DNA of 51,650 bases from Aquificaceae bacterium (GTDB taxonomy: Bacteria; Aquificota; Aquificia; Aquificales; Aquificaceae), in assembly GCA_026414575.1 (NCBI GenBank), contig JAOAIS010000006.1, positions 1 through 51,650 on the forward strand, read 5' to 3'. The notes under the pieces are model-generated. The model had not been told where the DNA came from and made no database searches. It worked only from the letters and a program-made list of their open reading frames with translations. This document shows, in pieces, positions 45,707 through 51,650 of the stretch (position 1 is the first letter of the stretch; every line of letters begins with the position of its first letter). The translations under genes were made by a program, and so were the position numbers.

Positions 45707-47015
45707 AGCCTTTTATTAGAAGACTAAGGGAGTAAAGGACGAAAAGCATACCTCCAATAACCGCAAAAAGGGTTCCAATACCCATAAGGCTCAGTGAGGC
45801 AAGCGCAAAGGGGTCGTCGGTGAAAGCGGTGCCGTAGGTCTTTCTGGGGGCGTTCCTTATGCCCGCCAGAAATAGGCCAAAAACGAAGAGGAACATACCC
45901 ACTCCGTATAGATAGACTTGGGGTATGGTTATGGTGCTTAACCTTGATGTGTAGCGGTAAGACACAAAAAGGCTATATGCTACTGCCATGAAGGCAAGGG
46001 TTTGACTTGTTATAACGCCATGGTAATGGGCTGGTATGCTCAGGGTTGACTTCATACCGCTATAACCCGTATCTGGGTTTATGGCATGGGACAGTAGGGA
46101 TGGCAGGACGCCTGCATAAGCTATAAGCACACCAAGAAGGTACAGAGCTACAGATATAAGGAAGGAAATGGAGTAAAGATTTTTTACCTGCGTCCTGCAG
46201 TTTTTAAGAAGATAGAAAATGTGGAAGAATATGGGAATACCAAGCCCCAGCGCATAGCCCAAGTCTGTAAACCTCCTTGCAGTCTCTGATACCGGGTCAC
46301 CAAATATGATGGGCAAAAGCACATACATAAGACAGAAGGAAAGGAAGAAAAAGCTCATATACCTTAGTCTCCCAAGGGATATTTTTATGCCCTGTTTTTC
46401 AAGAAGGTAATACCAGGAATACAGGAGCATGGTGCCGTTTATAAATTGATGTACATGTCCCGGAGCCCAGTAGAGCCTCTCGTAGAAAAGATAAAGCTCG
46501 TCTCTGCTACCGGCTTTTGGGATGGAAGTCAGGAAGGCAAAGAACATAAGAATGGAAAGGATTACCCCAAGCGAGGCAAGATGTTCCTTTGGGTCTTCTG
46601 AAAAAATGCCTCTTTCCGCATCCCTAATGAGTAAAAAGGCACCTAGCCAGAATCCTACAAAGAAGACTAAAGCACCTAACCAGAACAGGGGATGGTCTAT
46701 GGTAGGCAGGTAATTGTTGGAAATACCTCTGCCCATGCCCAGGAAGGACACGAGGGCAATCAGAACCAAACCCAAGGTTGAAAAATAGAAGGGTACAGTC
46801 AATGTTTTTTGCAAGGTCATCTGCCAAAGAAGTAAACTAAAGGTGAGGAAAAAGCCCACTATAGCTAAGTCCACATGACCTATTATTGCATGGTAAAAGT
46901 ACCCGGGCGGAACGAGCTTGTAGACCGCCGGAGTTCTCGCCACTGCCGCCACCAGAGCCAAAAGACCCCCAAGACCCAAAGATAGTATGGATAGCAAAAG
47001 CCATCTTCTGTACAT
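45678..47015 (-). CDS. Heme-copper oxidase subunit I-like protein with incomplete Cu_B site
   Basis: 445 aa and about twelve helices, arranged like oxidase subunit I. The low-spin heme region IIGHVDLAIVGFF (H47) and an H330-Y-H332 pair (IPAHYHGVIT), where ba3-type oxidases ligate both hemes, are present. GHVH (H187, H189) occupies the first Cu_B helix, but without the Tyr of HxxxY. The next helix has no HH pair (IIFGDPVSETARRFTDLG), so Cu_B cannot form normally. No coxB or coxC is adjacent. It starts one base after ctaB. It may be a heme-handling or NO/CO-related relative instead of an oxygen reductase. Confidence 0.72.
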   Translation of the reverse strand: MYRRWLLLSILSLGLGGLLALVAAVARTPAVYKLVPPGYFYHAIIGHVDLAIVGFFLTFSLLLWQMTLQKTLTVPFYFSTLGLVLIALVSFLGMGRGISNNYLPTIDHPLFWLGALVFFVGFWLGAFLLIRDAERGIFSEDPKEHLASLGVILSILMFFAFLTSIPKAGSRDELYLFYERLYWAPGHVHQFINGTMLLYSWYYLLEKQGIKISLGRLRYMSFFFLSFCLMYVLLPIIFGDPVSETARRFTDLGYALGLGIPIFFHIFYLLKNCRTQVKNLYSISFLISVALYLLGVLIAYAGVLPSLLSHAINPDTGYSGMKSTLSIPAHYHGVITSQTLAFMAVAYSLFVSYRYTSRLSTITIPQVYLYGVGMFLFVFGLFLAGIRNAPRKTYGTAFTDDPFALASLSLMGIGTLFAVIGGMLFVLYSLSLLIKGSTAQAQKNY

Positions 47016-47016
47016 T

Positions 47017-47895
47017 TTATCTCCTCATGTCAAAGACCATAATGGAGAAGAGCAGGGCTATGTATAGAACCGAATAGAAAAAGAGAAGCATGCCGTTGGG
47101 CTTTTTGGAAAATACAAAGCGTAGTGTAAGCAAGAGGTACAGAAGGCTAAGAAAAAGTGCGGATGTAAAATATACATGTCCAGCCAGACCATATATGGAG
47201 GGTAGCAGTGTTATTGGTAAGAGTCCTGCGGTATACAAGAGCGTCTTTATTTTAGTGTGTTCCACGCCCTTTGCCACTGGCATGGTGGGTATCCCCGCTC
47301 GTTTGTAATCCTCCGCATACTTTATTGCAAGAACCCAGAAGTGGGGAGGCTGCCAGAGAAACATGATGAGGAAAAGTATCAAGGCTTCAAAGCCCACCTC
47401 GCCTTTCACCGCAGAGTAGCCTATGACAGGGGGCAAGGAGCCAGATATGCCTCCTATTTCCGTTGCGAGAGGACTCTTTCTTTTGAGGGCAAGCGTGTAC
47501 ACCACCACGTAAAAGAAGGAAGCAAGAAAAACAAAAAAGGTTGAGAGAAGGTTTACCCTTGACACCATGACCATCGCCGACAGCATTAGCAGGACAACAC
47601 CCAAAAATAGGGCACTTTTGGGGCTTACTGCACCACTTGGTAGCGGTCTTGTCTTTGTCCTTTCCATAAGGGCGTCTATGTCCTTATCCAAGAACTGGTT
47701 GAGAACGGCAGAGCCTGCAGAAGCTAAGCCAGTGCCAAGAAGGGTCCAAAGGACAAGCAATGGGTCAGGAAAGCCCCTTTGGGCAAAGTACATGCCCGTA
47801 AGGGTGGTTATAAGAACAAGCACCACTATGCCGGGTTTTGTAAGAGCTATGTAGTCCTTTAACACACTGCTGTAGATTATAGCTTTGCTTACCAT
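47017..47895 (-). CDS. ctaB: Protoheme IX farnesyltransferase (heme O synthase)
   Basis: UbiA-family prenyltransferase that makes heme O. It has the Asp-rich motif NQFLDKDIDALMERTKTRPL and about eight to nine helices. The frame is open to 47952, but ATG 47895 overlaps the ctaA stop (ATGGTAA) with AAGGT upstream, giving 292 aa. Second gene of ctaA-ctaB-oxidase-like. Confidence 0.93.
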   Translation of the reverse strand: MVSKAIIYSSVLKDYIALTKPGIVVLVLITTLTGMYFAQRGFPDPLLVLWTLLGTGLASAGSAVLNQFLDKDIDALMERTKTRPLPSGAVSPKSALFLGVVLLMLSAMVMVSRVNLLSTFFVFLASFFYVVVYTLALKRKSPLATEIGGISGSLPPVIGYSAVKGEVGFEALILFLIMFLWQPPHFWVLAIKYAEDYKRAGIPTMPVAKGVEHTKIKTLLYTAGLLPITLLPSIYGLAGHVYFTSALFLSLLYLLLTLRFVFSKKPNGMLLFFYSVLYIALLFSIMVFDMRR

Positions 47896-48755
47896 GCAGG
47901 TTTTACCTTGGGTTCTAGAGTAGATTTTAAAGAAAGGTTGTAGGTTAGCCAAGCAAAAAGGAAAAAGCCCATGGCTGTGTCAAGAAACACCAAGGGCAAG
48001 AAAAAGCCGGAAACCACCATGGATATGGCGAACACAAACTGAAGGTTTATGAGGATAAAGGCGGTAAGGGTGGTTTTGTTAAAGTTGGTAAGGAGTGCAA
48101 GGAGGAAAGATAGCCATGTAACATAGGATATGTTCCTATGGGCAAACTGAAGGGCCACCTGCCAGTTGTTTAATTCTGGTATAAGTTTACCATTACAAAA
48201 GGGCCACTCGTGCCCGCAGGCTTCACCAGAGCCCGTGTATCTAACCAAAACGCCGGTTATCATTGTGGTTACCGCAAAGGCATAAGCCCACCAGGGAACT
48301 CCGGCAGTATTTTCTTCCTTTGTCAAAAACCTGTAGGTTAGCACTAGCGCGCCCAGTATTACCATAGATTCGTATATATGAAGGGATTCAAGAAGCATGT
48401 GGGAGATATACTTGAGGTTTGGCGCCTCCGATTGTATCATCTTCATGCCCGTCAGGGCTGCAGAGACGGTAAAAAGGAGGGCTATCAGGGAGGTTACTTT
48501 GGAAGACCTTGGGGAATTCTTGTGCTTAAACCATACAAATAGGAAAGTAGCAAGTACAAAAATGCCTGCAAGACCGCTTACAGTTCTGTGACCCATCTCT
48601 AACTTTGCGGAGGTGTCCTTTGGCAGTTGGAAACTGCCGTAGCAGAGGGGCCAATCGGGGCAGGCAAGGCCTGAGTCTGTGGACCTCACCGCACCTCCCC
48701 ATATCATCACTATGTAAGTAAAAAGAATGGCAAGCCCAAGAAACAATCTAAGCAT
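47889..48755 (-). CDS. ctaA: Heme A synthase
   Basis: Converts heme O to heme A. Eight predicted helices contain paired histidine helices: EMGHRTVSG, ESLHIYES (ExxH with the functional Glu) and FAHRNISYV. The Cys pair of the loop (ACPDWPLCYG) is present, and a second CGHEWPFCNG. 288 aa. First gene of the unit; the upstream region shows a -10 box nine bases before the ATG and no Shine-Dalgarno. Confidence 0.92.
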   Translation of the reverse strand: MLRLFLGLAILFTYIVMIWGGAVRSTDSGLACPDWPLCYGSFQLPKDTSAKLEMGHRTVSGLAGIFVLATFLFVWFKHKNSPRSSKVTSLIALLFTVSAALTGMKMIQSEAPNLKYISHMLLESLHIYESMVILGALVLTYRFLTKEENTAGVPWWAYAFAVTTMITGVLVRYTGSGEACGHEWPFCNGKLIPELNNWQVALQFAHRNISYVTWLSFLLALLTNFNKTTLTAFILINLQFVFAISMVVSGFFLPLVFLDTAMGFFLFAWLTYNLSLKSTLEPKVKPAW

Positions 48756-48764
48756 AGTTTATAA

Positions 48765-48770
48765 ATTATA
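48765..48770 (-). promoter_or_regulatory. -10 box for ctaAB, probably leaderless
   Basis: A perfect TATAAT on the minus strand ends nine bases before the ctaA ATG. The -35 position (TCTTCC) is poor, and no Shine-Dalgarno is present. Confidence 0.45.
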
Positions 48771-48844
48771 TCTTATCAAGATGCGTCGGAAGAAAAATTT
48801 CGGGCAAGCCTTATGCAGAAACTGTGTGGATGGTCTGATATGGT

Positions 48845-50012
48845 ATGACTGTAAGGAAGCTCTAAGGGCATAAAAGTGTTAGCCTTGCTTGTGGCAGTCT
48901 TAGTAGGTGCGGGTCTTATATTCTCCTATGTAAAAGCCAGCAGTAGTGCCGATTCTACTCCGCAGGATTGCACCGTTGTTGTAAAAAGCTTGAGTGAACT
49001 CAGGAATACCTTGACAAGCGTCCAGAAGAACAACATGGACAATTTTGTATGCATTCAGGCGGGAACTTACATGGTGACCCAGGCGTTAATCTACAACACA
49101 GAGGACGGGATGACGAGCATAGTCTAACCATAAAAGCATTGGACGGTCAAGTAGTGCTTGACGGTGATGGTAAAACGCAAATAATGATTATTGACACCGG
49201 TACCGATAATAACGGCAAGGGTGACCGAGCATATATAGTTATAAAAGGCATAACCTTCCAAAAAGGTTTGGCTTCAAAGTATGGTGGCGGTTTGCTTATA
49301 AAGACAGGGAATGCAGGGATAACCTTGATAAATAACACTCTCTATGCCAATCAGGCTCATAGTGGTGCTAGTGGCTACTTATATTCATATTCTGGCACTA
49401 TATATATTGTCAATAATGTGTTCTAAAATAACAGCGTCACGCACCACAGTGGTGGAGTATATGCGCATTTATTTGCGGGTAGTATACTACTTATTAACAA
49501 CACATTTGTTAGTAATAACGCCTTTGAGTATTATGGTGGTGGAGCATTTGTTCGTGTAGATGAAGAATTTGGAAGTAGAATAGCCCCACGTCATGAAGTA
49601 GTGATTTCGATATACAACGACATCTTGTGGCAAAATGTAGCACATGCGGGTGGTAATGATGGAAACGACCTATATATAGATAGCTATGGCGACCGTGACG
49701 ATTGACCACCTGAGTTAGACCTTTACAATAATAACTTCTCTGGGAATGCGAACTTTGGTGTTAAGATAGGAGACCCATATATTAAGTCAGAAGACCTGTA
49801 TACAAGGCGAATGCTAATAGTTACATATGAACAAGCTGGCAACATTACAAGCAGACACAAAGTTCGTAGGGGTTGCAGACTTCAGACTAAAAGAGGGCTC
49901 TCCCTGTATAGATGCAGACAGGAATGATGTTCCAGAGCTTCCACCGACGGACAGGGACGGAAAGCCAAGAATCAACGGTCGTGCTTTGGATATAGTGACT
50001 TACGAGTTTTAG
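48845..50012 (+). pseudogene. Decayed exported beta-helix (choice-of-anchor Q-like) protein
   Basis: Fragments in different frames join into one ancestral protein. An N-terminal hydrophobic segment (LALLVAVLVGAGLIFSYV, from GTG 48876, or from ATG 48845 after one frameshift) and a Cys-containing region come first. Repeats of parallel beta-helix type follow (GLLIKTGNAGITLINNTLYANQ; LLINNTFVSNNAF). The usual end DFRLKEGSPCIDAD...DIVTYEF closes it. Damage: a frameshift near 49112-49122, an in-frame TAA at 49424-49426, a TGA at 49703-49705 and another frameshift near 49820. It was probably a secreted surface protein or polysaccharide-related beta-helix. Four independent lesions make sequencing error unlikely. 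Confidence 0.8.
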
Positions 50013-50020
50013 CGCACTGG

Positions 50021-50899
50021 TTAAACCTCAGTAGGCTGTATGAGAAGCTCCCTTAAGTATTTAGTAAGGTCTTCCCTAAGGTCATCTCTCTGTAGTGCAA
50101 ACTCAAGCATGGTTTGCAGGTAGCCCATTGGTGTACCCGTGTCGTAAACCTTGGAATCTATCTTGATAGCGTAAACCGCCTCCTGTTCAAGAAGTAGCTT
50201 GATGGCATCTGTAAGTTGTATCTCTCCGCCTTTGCCTGGCGCTGTTATCTTTAATTTTTCGAAGATTTTGGGCGTAAAAAGGTACCTTCCAACGATGGCA
50301 AGTCTTGATGGGGCTTCTTCGGGCTTTGGCTTTTCCACAAGGTCGTCGATTATGTAGATGTCCTTCTCTATGTGCCTACCATCTATGATACCGTATTTGG
50401 AAACCTCTCTTTGTTCCACCTCAAAGACCGCTATTACGCTCTTACCAAACCTTCTGTAGACTTCCGTCATTTTCATCAGCACATTATCCTCGTCCTTTAG
50501 AATTACATCTCCAAGGCAAACTATAAAGGGTTCATAACCCACTGCAGGTTCCGACACCAGCACCGCATGACCAAGTCCAAGTTGTTCTTTCTGTCTTATG
50601 TATATAGGATTTATCAGCCTGCTTATCTCCATTATGTTTTTAAGAAGCTCTTTTTTTCCACACTGTTCAAGGTGCTTCTCAAGGTCCGTGTTTATGTCAA
50701 AGTGGTGTTCTATGGGTCTTTTGTGTCTTCCCGTCACAAAGATTATGTTGTCAATGCCAGCTCCCAAGCACTCCTCTACTATGAATTGTATTACAGGCTT
50801 GTCGATTATTGGAAACATCTCCTTTGGCATTGCCTTTGTTGCTGGCAAAAACCTGGTCCCCCAGCCTGCCACTGGCAAGACAGCTTTCCTCACCTCCAT
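50021..50899 (-). CDS. galU: UTP-glucose-1-phosphate uridylyltransferase
   Basis: Makes UDP-glucose. AVLPVAGWGTRFLPATKAMPKE is the nucleotide-binding start (truncated here for clarity: AGWGTRFLPATKAMPKE), GLGHAVL and VCLGDVI follow, and VEKPKPEEAPS is the sugar-binding segment. 292 aa, normal length; GGAGGT precedes the ATG. It shares the UDP-sugar route with galE. Confidence 0.95.
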   Translation of the reverse strand: MEVRKAVLPVAGWGTRFLPATKAMPKEMFPIIDKPVIQFIVEECLGAGIDNIIFVTGRHKRPIEHHFDINTDLEKHLEQCGKKELLKNIMEISRLINPIYIRQKEQLGLGHAVLVSEPAVGYEPFIVCLGDVILKDEDNVLMKMTEVYRRFGKSVIAVFEVEQREVSKYGIIDGRHIEKDIYIIDDLVEKPKPEEAPSRLAIVGRYLFTPKIFEKLKITAPGKGGEIQLTDAIKLLLEQEAVYAIKIDSKVYDTGTPMGYLQTMLEFALQRDDLREDLTKYLRELLIQPTEV

Positions 50900-50910
50900 A
50901 TCTATACCTC

Positions 50911-51345
50911 CTACATAAGGTTCATCTTCTTCAAAAGGTTTGCTACTTCTTTATCTCTTTCCGCTGTGTTTCTAAGGGCTTCCAGTAGAACCTGCACTTT
51001 TTCTCTATCCTTGCCTAAACCTTCTTCTATCTTCTTCATCTTTTCCTCAAAGGGTCTTACCATGGTTCTTCTGTCCCAAAGGGCAAAGCCTATAGTAACT
51101 CCAGTTATGCTTACAAATATACCGGAGAGTATCCAAAGAAAGTTGACGAGGTCATCAATGCGTTTTTCCACCTGCTCAAACCTTTTGTCCACCTGCTCAA
51201 ATCTTTTGTCCACTTGCTCCATGAAAACCTTCAAAGTAGCTTTTAACTCGGCCACATCCCTGAGGAGTTGTTTTTCTTCTTCTTGCGTCAATGCAAAGGA
51301 TAGACTGAGAATTGCAAATATGGTGGCTAAAACCCTAAAAAGCAT
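50911..51345 (-). CDS. Coiled-coil protein with signal peptide and one membrane helix
   Basis: 144 aa. A signal-like N-terminus (LFRVLATIFAILSLSFALT), a charged coiled coil with repeated VDKRFEQ heptads (about 45-65), a hydrophobic helix (about 69-91) and a second coiled coil (about 95-140). This layout is common in small bacterial and phage-like holder or stator-type proteins; I assign no function. GAGGGAG precedes the ATG. It lies between murG and galU. Confidence 0.7.
   Translation of the reverse strand: MLFRVLATIFAILSLSFALTQEEEKQLLRDVAELKATLKVFMEQVDKRFEQVDKRFEQVEKRIDDLVNFLWILSGIFVSITGVTIGFALWDRRTMVRPFEEKMKKIEEGLGKDREKVQVLLEALRNTAERDKEVANLLKKMNLM
51169..51210. repeat. 21-bp tandem repeat inside the coiled-coil gene
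   Basis: Two nearly identical 21-bp units (51169-51189 and 51190-51210, starting CACCTGCTCAAA) are followed by a partial third copy. They encode the VDKRFEQ heptad repeats and probably arose by slippage. Confidence 0.7.
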
Positions 51346-51355
51346 AAAACTCCCT

Positions 51356-51650
51356 CTATTTTAGAATATACTCTATCATGAGCTGACAGGCAACGGGATT
51401 TGCAAAGCTTCCTATCCTTTCGGAGAAAAACTCTCTGTCCTGAATTATCCTTTCCAACAGATTTAGAACTCTATCCAGGCTTGCATCCCTTTCCTCCAGA
51501 ACAAGACCCCCGCCTAAACTTTCAATTTCTTTTGCGTTGTAAAGCTGGTGGTTGTAAACTGCATGGGGAAAGGGTACGAAAAGGGCAGGAATTTGGTAAA
51601 GGGACAGCTCCGTTATGGAGCTTGCGCCTGCTCTACTTATGGCTATAGTG
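51356..51650 (-). CDS. murG: MurG, C-terminal part (partial)
   Basis: The frame runs off the right edge. The visible 97 residues contain ISRAGASSITELSLYQIP and FVPFPHAVYNHQLYNA, the C-terminal UDP-GlcNAc-binding region of the lipid II-forming glycosyltransferase at the inner membrane. The stop is ten bases before the coiled-coil gene. Confidence 0.9.
   Translation of the reverse strand, partial: TIAISRAGASSITELSLYQIPALFVPFPHAVYNHQLYNAKEIESLGGGLVLEERDASLDRVLNLLERIIQDREFFSERIGSFANPVACQLMIEYILK

Noticed and set aside
50567-51364. Long plus-strand frame antisense to galU and the coiled-coil gene
   Set aside because: Both opposite-strand genes are well supported; the translation is low-complexity Ser/Phe/Leu and has no homology I can see.

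Overview
The window looks like part of the chromosome of a thermophilic, chemolithotrophic Aquificales bacterium (family Aquificaceae, Hydrogenobacter/Thermocrinis-like). This is an inference. It rests on a sulfide:quinone oxidoreductase whose three key cysteines fall at residues 124, 156 and 347, the numbering I recall for the Aquifex aeolicus enzyme. Other support comes from a futalosine-pathway quinone gene, lipid A and Skp-type envelope genes of a Gram-negative cell, heme A synthesis, and an spc-alpha ribosomal operon that begins at rplN, cut off from its usual S10-operon upstream half. Coding density is very high, with many 1-35 bp gene overlaps and moderate GC content.

Layout. 0-4.4 kb: a membrane diguanylate cyclase with a CxxCH heme site, then mutS2. 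4.4-8.2 kb: sqr diverges from petABC (Rieske, cytochrome b, cytochrome c1), so sulfide electrons entering the quinone pool face the complex that drains it; the divergent promoter region holds a 20-bp palindrome. 8.2-11.1 kb (minus strand): lytic transglycosylase, mobA, a CopZ-like protein, an archaeal-type small kinase and an endonuclease III-like glycosylase overlap end to end. 11.2-12.9 kb: rlmN and lepB. 12.9-26.2 kb (minus strand): one very long operon runs rplN-rplX-rplE-rpsN-rpsH-rplF-rplR-rpsE-rpmD-rplO-secY-adk-map-infA-rpmJ-rpsM-rpsK-rpsD-rpoA-rplQ. It continues without a break into a YggT-family gene, tlyA, a truncated phosphohexomutase-like domain, an 82-aa orphan and a 575-aa scaffold of degenerate signalling domains. 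26.2-28.1 kb: a promoter region, about 600 bp with no recognisable gene, and an ArsA/Get3-type ATPase. 28.1-36.1 kb (minus strand): tRNA-Leu, tig, clpP, clpX, ompH/skp-like, lpxD, mqnD, nuoE, nuoF and a uracil-DNA glycosylase. 36.2-40.8 kb (plus strand): GlcF-like Fe-S protein, galE, a MIP18-family protein, a V4R protein, a YjbQ-family protein and rseP. 40.8-43.2 kb (minus strand): a sulfite-oxidase-type molybdoenzyme, an RsuA/RluB pseudouridine synthase, a membrane thioredoxin and transaldolase. 43.2-45.7 kb (plus strand): a His-rich polytopic membrane protein and the methionine-salvage pair mtnD-mtnC. 45.7-48.8 kb (minus strand): ctaA, ctaB and a heme-copper-oxidase-like subunit I that appears to lack most of its Cu_B site. 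48.8-50.0 kb: a decayed beta-helix surface-protein gene. 50.0-51.65 kb (minus strand): the C-terminus of murG, a coiled-coil membrane protein and galU.

The most unusual items are five. (i) The Cu_B-poor oxidase-like protein is co-transcribed with heme A synthesis. (ii) The pseudo-receiver/PATAN/pseudo-metallo-beta-lactamase protein and a lone phosphohexomutase domain lie in the tail of the ribosomal operon. (iii) A family-4-like uracil-DNA glycosylase has lost two of four Fe-S cysteines. (iv) At least seven first-in-operon genes have a -10-like box 7-10 nt before the ATG and no Shine-Dalgarno, suggesting leaderless transcripts. (v) A palindrome sits between the -35 and -10 of sqr. Start sites were moved from the longest open frame wherever a Shine-Dalgarno, an upstream overlap or family start supported a shorter protein; these choices are stated in each entry.
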